Origin: Treponema sp. UBA3649
Lineage (GTDB): Bacteria > Spirochaetota > Spirochaetia > Treponematales > Treponemataceae
DNA length: 32,773 nucleotides
Assembly: GCA_002373325.1 (NCBI GenBank)
Contig: DFKI01000060.1
Span: forward strand, 1 to 32,773
Direction of reading: 5' to 3'
Under the pieces are notes generated by a model, which saw only the letters and a list, made by a program, of their open reading frames with translations, made no database searches and had not been told where the DNA came from. Shown here piece by piece: positions 1 through 7,323 of this stretch. Position numbers and translations under genes: made by a program. Numbering within the stretch: position 1 is the first letter of the stretch; every line of letters starts with the position of its first letter.

Positions 1-38
1 AGATTTGCACTTGCCTTCTACACTGGGCACGGGTACAC

Positions 39-67
39 TTGAGATTAAGGGGGAAATATTGTATACT
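39..67 (+). promoter_or_regulatory. Promoter for aroC
   Basis: A -35 TTGAGA (39-44) and a -10 TATACT (62-67) are separated by exactly 17 bp; each matches the housekeeping sigma consensus at 5 of 6 positions. The expected start is near 74, only about 13 nt before the aroC ATG, and AAAGGGG at 75-80 supplies the ribosome binding site. Assigned by eye only. Confidence 0.55.
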
Positions 68-86
68 CGGGGCAAAGGGGTTAGTA

Positions 87-1181
87 ATGGCTGGTAACAC
101 ATTTGGAGAGGCTTTCAGGGTAACTACATTCGGGGAAAGTCATGGGGTCGCGCTCGGATGCATCATTGACGGATGTCCTGCGGGAGTTCCGATCGACGCT
201 GATTTTTTGCAGGCAGAGATGAATCGGAGAAAACCGGGAGCCAGACAGACAGACTCTCAGGGCAGGGAGATTTTCAATGCAGCGGTCACGTCAAGGAGCG
301 AGGCTGACAGGGCGGAGATTTTGAGCGGAGTCTTCGAGGGAAAATCCACGGGCACGCCGATTGCCATTGAGATACGGAACACCAGCCAGAAATCCAAGGA
401 CTATTCTTCAATCATGGACAAGTTCAGGCCGGGACACGCTGATTTCACATATTTTGAAAAGTACGGCATAAGGGACTACCGTGGTGGAGGTCGTTCAAGC
501 GGACGTGAGACTTCGGCAAGGGTCGCTGCGGGCGCTGTGGCGAAGATGTTCCTTTCCATGGGCGGCGTTGAAATCAGGGCATACACAATCCGGGCGGCGG
601 GAATCTCCTGTGAGAAAATCAATCTGGACGAGATTGAAAAAAATCCGCTCCGTGTTCCTGACTGTGCCTCAGCCGAGAAGATGATGGAAAAAATTGAGGA
701 GCTCCGTAAAGCCGGGGATTCTGCAGGAGGAATCATTGAGTGCAGGATTTCAGGACTTCCTGCGGGACTCGGGGAGCCTGTGTTTGACAAGATGGACGCG
801 GTTCTTGCCTCCGCCATGCTTTCCATCGGTGCCGTGAAGGGGATTGAGTTCGGCGAGGGATTTCATGCGGCGGATTTGACCGGAAGCGAGAACAACGATC
901 CCATGGCCGTGGGTCCAAGCTTTCTTACGAACCATGCGGGAGGAATCCTTGGTGGCATTACGAGGGGAGATGACATTGTGTTCCGTCTCGCCATAAAACC
1001 GGTTCCCAGCATTTTCAAGAGACAGTCCACCGTGGACACTTCCATGAATCCGTGCGAGATTGAGATTGAGGGAAGACACGACGTGTGCCTTTGTCCGAGA
1101 ATCGTCCCGGTTGTGGAAGCGATGGCAGCAATCACCGCAGCCGACATGATGATAAGGAACAGAGGGGCGAGGTTAAGTTGA
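87..1181 (+). CDS. aroC: Chorismate synthase
   Basis: This cytoplasmic enzyme makes the last step of the common aromatic pathway, converting 5-enolpyruvylshikimate-3-phosphate to chorismate with reduced FMN. The 364-residue protein has the family's normal length. All three signatures are visible: GESHG near residue 17 followed by DGCPAG, the RPGHADFTYFEKYG...RGGGRSSGRET block near 110-140, and GGITRGDDI...KPVPSI with the terminal RHDVC...PRIVPVVEAM. I chose the ATG at 87 because it starts MAGNTFGEAF, the usual N-terminus, and has AAAGGGG 6 nt upstream; the longer reading frame from 39 would start inside the promoter. It is first in a same-strand run with the carboxypeptidase 21 bp downstream. 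The stop codon lies inside a TTGAGAACT word related to the heptamer repeats found elsewhere in the window. Confidence 0.96.
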   Translation: MAGNTFGEAFRVTTFGESHGVALGCIIDGCPAGVPIDADFLQAEMNRRKPGARQTDSQGREIFNAAVTSRSEADRAEILSGVFEGKSTGTPIAIEIRNTSQKSKDYSSIMDKFRPGHADFTYFEKYGIRDYRGGGRSSGRETSARVAAGAVAKMFLSMGGVEIRAYTIRAAGISCEKINLDEIEKNPLRVPDCASAEKMMEKIEELRKAGDSAGGIIECRISGLPAGLGEPVFDKMDAVLASAMLSIGAVKGIEFGEGFHAADLTGSENNDPMAVGPSFLTNHAGGILGGITRGDDIVFRLAIKPVPSIFKRQSTVDTSMNPCEIEIEGRHDVCLCPRIVPVVEAMAAITAADMMIRNRGARLS

Positions 1182-1202
1182 GAACTGGGCAGGAGAAGGA
1201 TA

Positions 1203-2654
1203 ATGGCGAAGAATAATAAAATAAATAAGAAGAAAAATGATAAGAAATCAGCAAAGGGGAAAAAATCATCAAAGGCGGTAAAGGCATTTTGCATCGGGAT
1301 TCCTCTTGCGCTGATTGTGGCTCTGGGGGTGGCGCTTCCTGTAAACGCAAAATCCATAATCAAGACGCCGCCGCTTGGGGAAAGGACTCTGGAGCAGGAG
1401 AAAAAACTTTCTTCGGTTCTGGACACGCTTTATCCCGAGAGAAAATCCGTGGGGCTCACTCCCCTTCCCAAGGAATATTTCGGGCTTGACGAGTATGAGA
1501 TTGAGGCAAAAAGCGCAATCATCGTGGACGTGAAGACCGGAAGCATAATCTGGGAGAAAAACGCCGACGAGCAGATTCCACCGGCTTCCATGACGAAAAT
1601 CGTGGAGATGTACGTGGTCCTTGAGGCGGTAAAAAACGGAACCATTTCCCTTGACGACGTTGTGCCCCTCCCCCCGGAAAGCTGGGAAGTCAATCTGCCT
1701 TCGGACGCTTCAAGGATGCACCTTGCGAAGGGACAGGTCGTTACCTTAAGGGAGCTGCTTCTGGGACTTGCCATTGCGAGCGGAAACGACGCATCAATCG
1801 CGGTTGCAAATTATGTCGCGGGTAATATGGAAGATTTTGTTTCGCGCATGAACGGAGCCGTAAAAAGATTCGGACTTGAGAAAACACATTTCGTCGAGTC
1901 AAGCGGATACAGCGAGAAGAACCTTACCACGGCAAGGGAGTTCGCCCTTTTTGCCCGGCAGTACATCCTTGATTTTCCCGACGCTCTCAAGGAGTTCCAT
2001 GCGAAACCGAGCCTGCGCTATCCCACGCGAAAAAACATGCCGGACGGATCCACACCGGTCTCCTACACGCAGAACAACACGAACAAGCTCCTTTCAAAAA
2101 TTCAGGGCTGCGACGGACTCAAGACAGGATTCATTTACGAAAGCGGCTACAATATTTCGGTAACGGCGGAGATGAACGGCACGCGGTTCCTTTCAGTCAC
2201 GATGGGAGGTCCCGGAAACAACACAGTGGAAGGAAACTCATTCAGGGTGAGCGACAACATGACACTCTTCAACTACGCCTTCTCGCATTACGCAGACTAT
2301 CACGCGCCGACGGAGGAAAACAAGCATGAGTTCACCGTGGGAATCTTCGGTGGAGCGGAAAAATCCGTGAAGCTGGTCCCTGCGTTTGACGAGACATTCA
2401 CAGTGCCGAAAATTACGAGCGACTCACCCACAGGAGCTGCGGCAAGTGTTTATGTGCGCGCCGACGTTCCAAGGTATCTCTACGGAAAGATTGAGTGCGG
2501 AAAACAATACGGCACAATCACCTACATGATTGACGACGAGGTTCTGAGGGTGCTTCCCCTGGTTGCCGACAGGGACGTGGAGCTCGGAGGATTCTTCAAC
2601 CGCACGCTTGGAAAAATTGACGAGGTGCTGCTGGATTTGATAGTGGAGAAGTGA
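1203..2654 (+). CDS. dacA: D-alanyl-D-alanine carboxypeptidase (PBP5/DacA type)
   Basis: This is a serine-type low-molecular-mass penicillin-binding protein that trims the terminal D-Ala from peptidoglycan pentapeptides on the outer face of the inner membrane. The three catalytic motifs are intact: SMTK (S129, K132), SGN (193-195) and KTG (307-309). A beta-rich region after about residue 380 corresponds to the PBP5 C-terminal domain. The N-terminus is unusual: about 27 very Lys/Asn/Ser-rich residues precede the hydrophobic stretch 28-49 that ends in VNA, so it may be a signal anchor or an extended signal peptide. No obvious C-terminal amphipathic anchor is seen. AGGAG at 1191-1195 supports the ATG at 1203. 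It follows aroC by 21 bp and precedes the toxin-antitoxin pair by 23 bp, so the genes may be co-transcribed. Confidence 0.93.
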   Translation: MAKNNKINKKKNDKKSAKGKKSSKAVKAFCIGIPLALIVALGVALPVNAKSIIKTPPLGERTLEQEKKLSSVLDTLYPERKSVGLTPLPKEYFGLDEYEIEAKSAIIVDVKTGSIIWEKNADEQIPPASMTKIVEMYVVLEAVKNGTISLDDVVPLPPESWEVNLPSDASRMHLAKGQVVTLRELLLGLAIASGNDASIAVANYVAGNMEDFVSRMNGAVKRFGLEKTHFVESSGYSEKNLTTAREFALFARQYILDFPDALKEFHAKPSLRYPTRKNMPDGSTPVSYTQNNTNKLLSKIQGCDGLKTGFIYESGYNISVTAEMNGTRFLSVTMGGPGNNTVEGNSFRVSDNMTLFNYAFSHYADYHAPTEENKHEFTVGIFGGAEKSVKLVPAFDETFTVPKITSDSPTGAAASVYVRADVPRYLYGKIECGKQYGTITYMIDDEVLRVLPLVADRDVELGGFFNRTLGKIDEVLLDLIVEK

Positions 2655-2677
2655 GGAATGAAGCAGGAGGTGTTACA

Positions 2678-2896
2678 ATGATGGCAGTAAAAGCATATTA
2701 TGACGGACAAAATTACATAACCGACAGTACCGTAGAGGTAAAGCCAAACCAACGTGTAATCATCACGTTTCTTGACGAATATGAGCCCCCAAAACGTAAC
2801 CTAAAAAAATATGTAGGGAAAATAAGCAAAGATGACTCAGATTTAGTTTCACAAGCTGTTTCAGAGTGTCGCAAGGTGGATTCGGATGAATGGTAA
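2678..2896 (+). CDS. Antitoxin of a VapBC-type module (probable)
   Basis: The 72-residue protein begins MMAVKAYYDGQNYI and continues with VEVKPNQRVIITFLDE, a short beta-rich N-terminus resembling AbrB/AF2212-like antitoxins, followed by a charged tail (KYVGKISKDDSDLVSQAV) that would wrap the toxin. The role is inferred mainly from position: its stop overlaps the start of a PIN-domain gene by 11 bp, the classic antitoxin-toxin order. A perfect AGGAGG at 2665-2670 sits 7 nt before the ATG at 2678, so the GTG at 2651 is rejected. Such antitoxins normally neutralise the toxin and repress their own promoter. The region is visibly more AT-rich than its neighbours, suggesting transfer. The exact antitoxin family is uncertain. 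Confidence 0.75.
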   Translation: MMAVKAYYDGQNYITDSTVEVKPNQRVIITFLDEYEPPKRNLKKYVGKISKDDSDLVSQAVSECRKVDSDEW

Positions 2897-3269
2897 GCTT
2901 GTCGATACAAACGTGATAATTCGCTATATCAAGGACGAAGGAAATCTTGCTGATATTTTTGAAGAAGAAAAACTGTTTTTTTCATCAGTAACATTAGGAG
3001 AACTCCTTTTTGGAGCGGAGTGTTCGCAAAAAAAAGATGAAAATGCAAGTATTTATACAGGGTTCTGCAATGAACTTAGCGAAATAAAACCTGATTCTGT
3101 AGTGGCCCCCTTTTACGCAAAAATCAAGGCACAGCTAAAAAAAGACGGGCATCCGATTCCAGAAAATGATATGTGGATCGCATCATGTGCAATGGCTTAT
3201 AATCTGACTGTTGTAACAGCCGACAAGCACTTTACATTCATCAAGGGAATTGCAGTAGAAAACAGATAG
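2886..3269 (+). CDS. vapC: PIN-domain ribonuclease toxin, VapC type
   Basis: The 127-residue protein is a complete PIN domain, the fold of VapC toxins, which cut tRNA or rRNA with Mg2+ or Mn2+. The acidic metal-binding residues are in place: D7 in LVDTNV, E39 in TLGEL, D95 in ENDMWIAS and D113 in TADKHF. It should therefore be active. The start ATG at 2886 overlaps the antitoxin stop by 11 bp, implying translational coupling; no independent Shine-Dalgarno is evident. Base composition is AT-rich like the antitoxin and unlike the surrounding genes. A convergent gene ends 36 bp downstream and no clear terminator lies between. The RNA target cannot be read from the sequence. Confidence 0.88.
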   Translation: MNGKLVDTNVIIRYIKDEGNLADIFEEEKLFFSSVTLGELLFGAECSQKKDENASIYTGFCNELSEIKPDSVVAPFYAKIKAQLKKDGHPIPENDMWIASCAMAYNLTVVTADKHFTFIKGIAVENR

Positions 3270-3305
3270 CAGGTCACGGAACCGGTGCAAAAATCTTGAG
3301 TACGG

Positions 3306-5546
3306 TCAAAGGAGGTCACGGAGATTGCAGATTTCGTAGCCGGAGTCAAGGATTGTACAGATGAGCAAATCAAGCTTTTCGTAGAGATAGTCGGTGCGGC
3401 TTCCGCTCACATTTCCCACGTTCACAGGGATTATCATGCCGTCGTGCAAATCCTCCTCGATGCGTCCGATGATTGAGCCAGCGTCAAGATAGGGAATCTT
3501 ACCACCGCTGAGCATTGCATCCTCAAGGGAAACTCGGTCGCTGAATTTTGTCCATGCGTCCACATACCGGTATGAGGATTCTGAGGCAGCGTTTTTCATA
3601 AGGGAGTTCGCATGGTAGTTCGGTGCATGCCACAAGAGAGCAAGTTCCCCTCCTGTCGCGGCAAAAAATTCATCCTCGTTTCTGGCAAGTCCCCTCTTTA
3701 TGAAATCAGCGTCCACCCTGAAGGATTGTGTGAGCAAATCGGAGGATGTGAAAAAGGATGAGGCGCACTCGTTTCCGCTCGCAAGAATCTGCCTTGTTTC
3801 CTGGGGACACCGGCGTATGAACTCACCGTTGATGAAGAAGGTTGATTTTAGTCCGAATCTCTCAAGCCATGAAAGAACCTCGGCAAGTCCCTCAGAGCTT
3901 TCCGTCGCGTCAAAAACAAGGGCCACCTTCTTTGCATTGGAATTCAAAACCTGCGTGTCGGCACAGAGCGGATAGGTTATGGCAGGTCCCGTGAGAGAGC
4001 GTATGAAAATGGCGTTTCCATAAAGGGGATTCTGTGCAGATGCAGTATATGCCCTGAAGCGTGAGTTTTTTCCAGAGCCGCTTATGGAATCTGCTTTGGA
4101 GGGTGAGGAGGCGGACATTTCTTTCCAGACCCCGGTTTCAAAATCATGCTCGAAAACATGACCGTCAATCTTCGAGACAATTTTTCCTTCCCTCCACACG
4201 GCGTTATCCACCGATGAGACTAGAAGCACCTTTTTTCCCGAAGCCCCGGACTTTGAGGACGAAAGATTCCACTCAAAAACCGAGCGACCGCCCCCAGCAA
4301 TCAGGACGGAAGGAGAACACCATTTGACCGAGCACACTTTCTCGCCGTCAATTTTTCCGCGCACAGTCAACCTTTTCAAATCAAGCGCAAAAAGAGAGCC
4401 TCCTGATGAAAAAGCGATGCTTCTTCGGTCGGGAGAGAGGACGGGACGGGACACGTCGTTAAAATCAGAGATGGGGGTCATTTTGTCAGAGAGCCTGTAA
4501 AACGAGCCGCTAATCTGCCCCTTGTCGTAACTCACCCTTTCAATCCACAGGACAGGAAAATCAGAAGACCAAAAGACATCGTATGCAAGGACAGAGCCAG
4601 AAAGTCCAGTAAGGGGATAAACGCCACGCACGCTCACAAAATCAAATGATGAAGGAAGGTCATAGACTGAGGCAAGCCGGTCGGAGCTTATCAGTGCAAT
4701 CTGCTTTCCGTCATCGCTGCAGAAAAATGAGGCGTGGGATGAATCAAAGGAAGACGGAAGACGTGCGAGAGGAGTTCCCGTGCCGACGAGAGGAGAATAG
4801 AGTCCCCTGGTGTAAAGCTCGTTCTCCTGGATTTTATAGATGATGTCACCGCGGATGTAAAAGATGCTTCCGCCTGAAATCCACTGCACGCTTTTTATTG
4901 TGCCCGCTCCGATTTTTCTCAAATCCTCGGGAATCAGAATGTTCCTGAACATAGCGTCGGGAGTGGCAAAAAAGACTGAGCCTGAGTTTTCGTAAAGGAC
5001 ACATGCGGAATCCGGGGCCCATTTTACGGGGAGAGAGCCGTAAGAAAAAGGAATGCTCTCCACAAGGGTCTGTTTTTTTCCGGTGGACACCTGCTCAAGG
5101 ACAAGTTTTCCTGACGCATGATTTTTCTGCTCCACATAGCAAAGCCATTTTCCGTCGGGACTTTCCGCTGCCTTCGAGATGTGGGAGTACCCGACCGGGA
5201 TTTGGGAAGATTTTTCAATCCACCTGAGAGACGCACTGTCCCTTCCGTATCTCGCACTTCCATACCGGTTTCTGAGCTGGACCGTCCGTCCTCCGTCAAG
5301 AATCTCCATTTCCTCGGGAAAGCATGTCAAAAGCTCAGGATTTCCCCCGGCAGATTTTTTTCCAAGGCCTGACATAAAAAGACTTTTGTATGACGGGGTT
5401 CCCGGAACTTCCTGTGAGACAGAAAAAAGCAGCCTGTTGTCCTCGCTAAGATCCAGAACCTCAAAGGCTACCTTCGCGAAAACAAAGGACTGTGATATGG
5501 CAAGAGACAGAAAAAGAGCAGCTTTCTTAAAAAAACCGAATCCCAT
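3306..5546 (-). CDS. Secreted beta-propeller protein with degenerate NodB (polysaccharide deacetylase-like) domain
   Basis: The 746-residue protein starts with a signal peptide (MGFGFFKKAALFLSLAISQSFVFA). Residues about 30-480 hold repeated strands such as SPDGKWLCYVEQ, APDSACVLYEN and SPDRRSIAFSSGG, typical of a WD40/TolB-like beta-propeller. Residues about 541-746 follow the NodB layout (VALVFDATES, LKSTFFINGEFI, GELALLWHAPNYH, DAWTKFSD, HDGMIIPVNVGN). Key metal ligands are missing: the usual TFDDG reads VFDATE, keeping D546 but not the second Asp, and the HxxxH element reads NECASSFFTS near 592-601. It may be a glycan-binding pseudoenzyme or use different ligands. It lies 16 bp after the M23 peptidase gene, probably in one operon with an envelope role. 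AGGAGG lies upstream, but about 12 nt from the ATG. Confidence 0.8.
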   Translation of the reverse strand: MGFGFFKKAALFLSLAISQSFVFAKVAFEVLDLSEDNRLLFSVSQEVPGTPSYKSLFMSGLGKKSAGGNPELLTCFPEEMEILDGGRTVQLRNRYGSARYGRDSASLRWIEKSSQIPVGYSHISKAAESPDGKWLCYVEQKNHASGKLVLEQVSTGKKQTLVESIPFSYGSLPVKWAPDSACVLYENSGSVFFATPDAMFRNILIPEDLRKIGAGTIKSVQWISGGSIFYIRGDIIYKIQENELYTRGLYSPLVGTGTPLARLPSSFDSSHASFFCSDDGKQIALISSDRLASVYDLPSSFDFVSVRGVYPLTGLSGSVLAYDVFWSSDFPVLWIERVSYDKGQISGSFYRLSDKMTPISDFNDVSRPVLSPDRRSIAFSSGGSLFALDLKRLTVRGKIDGEKVCSVKWCSPSVLIAGGGRSVFEWNLSSSKSGASGKKVLLVSSVDNAVWREGKIVSKIDGHVFEHDFETGVWKEMSASSPSKADSISGSGKNSRFRAYTASAQNPLYGNAIFIRSLTGPAITYPLCADTQVLNSNAKKVALVFDATESSEGLAEVLSWLERFGLKSTFFINGEFIRRCPQETRQILASGNECASSFFTSSDLLTQSFRVDADFIKRGLARNEDEFFAATGGELALLWHAPNYHANSLMKNAASESSYRYVDAWTKFSDRVSLEDAMLSGGKIPYLDAGSIIGRIEEDLHDGMIIPVNVGNVSGSRTDYLYEKLDLLICTILDSGYEICNLRDLL

Positions 5547-5562
5547 ATCCGCCGCGGCCCTC

Positions 5563-6756
5563 CTATTTTTTCAGGGAAGGAACAACGGACGCAGGATTGA
5601 CAAGCGAGTTGTTCTTGTAGACCGTGAAATGCAGGTGAGGTCCCGTGGAATATCCCGTGCTTCCGACAAGACCGATTTTGTCTCCCTGGCTCACCTTGGA
5701 TCCTTCTTTTGCGAGAATCTTGCTCATGTGGCCGTAGAGTGTCTGGTAGTTTTCCTTGTGCTTGATGATTACATAATATCCGTAGACATTGCTCCATCCT
5801 GCCTTCGAGACAGTGCCGCTCATTGACGCATAGATTGGTGTGCCCGTGGGACATGCCATGTCAACTCCGGTGTGATTTTTACGCACCTTTGATATCGGGT
5901 CGATTCTGGAGCCATACGGAGAGGAGAGATACCACTTCGCCCTGATTGGAGTCATGAACTTCTCACCCATTGCCTTTTCAAGAACGCTGTCGGGAAGTTT
6001 CGCACCCGGAATGAAAAGCTCCTGTCCCAAAACCAGCTCGGCGGAAGGCAGGTTGTTCACGTCAAGAAAATCGTTGAAGTTCACCCCATACCTTTTTACA
6101 ATCTTCTCAAGGCTGTCCCCCTTCACCACAGTGTAGACGATTCCGTTCATGGATGGAATCCTGACCTTTTTTCCGGCAGGAACCTCAGTCACGTCGGTAA
6201 TGGAGGGATTTGCGGAAAGTACGGTGGAAAGACTGATTCCGTTGTTCTTGGCGACCGTAGCAAGAGCCTCATTTTTTCTCATCGTGTGCCAGCCGTATCT
6301 GACAGCCTCCTTGAATCCTCCCAAAGGCATGTCGGGCAAAAGATTTCCGTCCTCGTCCACAAGGTTTCCCTGATCGTCCAGATAAGTCGTGGTCTCACGC
6401 GCGAAGGCTGAGATCGCACCGTCAAGGAACTCCATGGACCAGGCGGTGTCCTCCATGCTCACCTCACCTGCGAAACTCTCCTCGTATGCCATGTCATCCA
6501 CGGCTTTCCATGGATAGTAGACACAAAGAGCAACGGCAGGGACCACCCATATAACCTTGAGAATCGTAAAGATAATCTTAAAAAGAATAGAAAAAGCTGC
6601 CTTCACGCTCAGGACGAAATTCCTGATTCCATAATTTCTCGGCATGACTATGGCAGCGGACGAGTATCTTGAAGCGTTCAATCTATTGCCTGAAAACCTG
6701 AAACGGTTCTTTTGGCGCGCATATATAGTATTTTCTGAATAATTTATTATTTCCAT
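5563..6756 (-). CDS. LysM-domain M23 family metallopeptidase
   Basis: The 397-residue envelope protein probably cleaves peptide bridges of peptidoglycan or regulates amidases. Domains in order: a basic cytoplasmic N-terminus of about 45 residues, one membrane segment (about 47-80), an acidic linker, LysM 1 (154-201), LysM 2 (207-250, VYTVVKGDSLEKIVKRYG) and an M23 domain (about 277-390). The zinc and catalytic residues are all present: H295 and D299 in HTGVD, H343 in YGH, and H374 and H376 in HLH. This suggests an active LytM/DipM-like enzyme. The ATG at 6756 has no good Shine-Dalgarno, so the start is less certain, but the promoter at 6786-6814 fits it. The beta-propeller/NodB gene follows at 16 bp. 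Confidence 0.92.
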   Translation of the reverse strand: MEIINYSENTIYARQKNRFRFSGNRLNASRYSSAAIVMPRNYGIRNFVLSVKAAFSILFKIIFTILKVIWVVPAVALCVYYPWKAVDDMAYEESFAGEVSMEDTAWSMEFLDGAISAFARETTTYLDDQGNLVDEDGNLLPDMPLGGFKEAVRYGWHTMRKNEALATVAKNNGISLSTVLSANPSITDVTEVPAGKKVRIPSMNGIVYTVVKGDSLEKIVKRYGVNFNDFLDVNNLPSAELVLGQELFIPGAKLPDSVLEKAMGEKFMTPIRAKWYLSSPYGSRIDPISKVRKNHTGVDMACPTGTPIYASMSGTVSKAGWSNVYGYYVIIKHKENYQTLYGHMSKILAKEGSKVSQGDKIGLVGSTGYSTGPHLHFTVYKNNSLVNPASVVPSLKK

Positions 6757-6766
6757 AACGTATCTA

Positions 6767-6795
6767 TCGACATAAACCTAACTCTATATTAGAAT
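6767..6795 (+). promoter_or_regulatory. Possible lepB promoter (near-leaderless)
   Basis: TCGACA (6767-6772), 17 bp, TAGAAT (6790-6795). This would start transcription only a few bases before the lepB ATG at 6805, which has just a weak ACGGAA in front. The -10 overlaps that of the divergent M23 promoter. The nearby TATATT (6785-6790) is an alternative but lacks a properly spaced -35. Confidence 0.3.
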
Positions 6796-6814
6796 AAAAC
6801 GGAAATGAAGTCAA
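6786..6814 (-). promoter_or_regulatory. Promoter for the M23/NodB operon
   Basis: On the minus strand TTGACT (plus coordinates 6809-6814) and TAATAT (6786-6791) are separated by 17 bp, a near-consensus housekeeping promoter. Transcription would begin near 6779, about 23 nt before the M23 start. The -35 lies inside the first codons of lepB and spans the base just after its start codon region, so divergent transcription of the two genes may interfere. Confidence 0.55.
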
Positions 6815-7323
6815 AGCAAATTTCGCATATTATAGAATTTTTTTTCATTGGACTGACCGCCGGGCTCGTCATAAAATTTTTCGTACTGGACTTTCTTCGC
6901 ATTCAGGGAAAATCCATGGAGCCGACATTTAAAGAAGGGAGCGTCGTGGCTGTTCTCAGGGCTGCCTATGGACTGAACGTGCCTTTTGGAGACTCTACTT
7001 TTGTACAGTGGAAAGTTCCTGAGGTCGGGGATGTCGTAATCTACATGATTGACGGACATCTGGTAATCAAAAGATGCGTTGCCGTCGGTGGCTGTGCACT
7101 GGATTATTCCTTCGATTCAGGATATACTCTTAGGGCCGGGGATTCGGTTTTTCCTCTGACCGTGGATCAGTATCACCTGATGAGGGAAAGCACGTCGGTG
7201 CCGGAAGGTACCATTCTTGCCATCGGCGACAATTACAACGACTCGCTTGATTCGAGGAAATACGGGTTTGTTCCCGTAAAAAACATTTTGGGAAAAGTAC
7301 TATGCAGACAAACGGCTTTTTAA
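6805..7323 (+). CDS. lepB: Signal peptidase I
   Basis: This membrane-bound serine protease removes signal peptides from exported proteins. The 172-residue protein has one N-terminal membrane segment (about 8-32), the catalytic serine in GKSMEP (S37), the general-base lysine in VIKRCVAVGG (K89), and the conserved box GDNYNDSLDSRKYG (141-154). It is a compact version without the large insertion of the enteric enzyme. The ATG at 6805 is the only sensible start, since the next Met is at the active site. Its 3' end overlaps the transpeptidase gene by 22 bp, so the two are translationally linked. The gene diverges from the M23 peptidase gene across only 48 bp. Confidence 0.94.
   Translation: MKSKQISHIIEFFFIGLTAGLVIKFFVLDFLRIQGKSMEPTFKEGSVVAVLRAAYGLNVPFGDSTFVQWKVPEVGDVVIYMIDGHLVIKRCVAVGGCALDYSFDSGYTLRAGDSVFPLTVDQYHLMRESTSVPEGTILAIGDNYNDSLDSRKYGFVPVKNILGKVLCRQTAF

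Noticed and set aside
863..1426. 187-residue minus-strand ORF over aroC and dacA
   Set aside because: It lies antisense to two genes with clear catalytic motifs, and its Phe/Leu/Ser-rich composition is what the antisense of Lys/Glu-rich codons gives.
2651..2677. GTG start at 2651 for the antitoxin
   Set aside because: It overlaps the dacA stop and lacks a Shine-Dalgarno, whereas ATG 2678 has a perfect AGGAGG at ideal spacing.
3271..3322. Direct repeat AGGTCACGGA at 3271-3280 and 3313-3322 as a target duplication of the toxin-antitoxin insertion
   Set aside because: Both copies lie on the same side of the module and one is inside the coding end of the NodB-like gene; no matching copy was seen on the left side.
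5179..5826. 215-residue plus-strand ORF antisense to the NodB-like and M23 genes
   Set aside because: It crosses the junction of two real genes on the other strand and has no motif or ribosome binding site.
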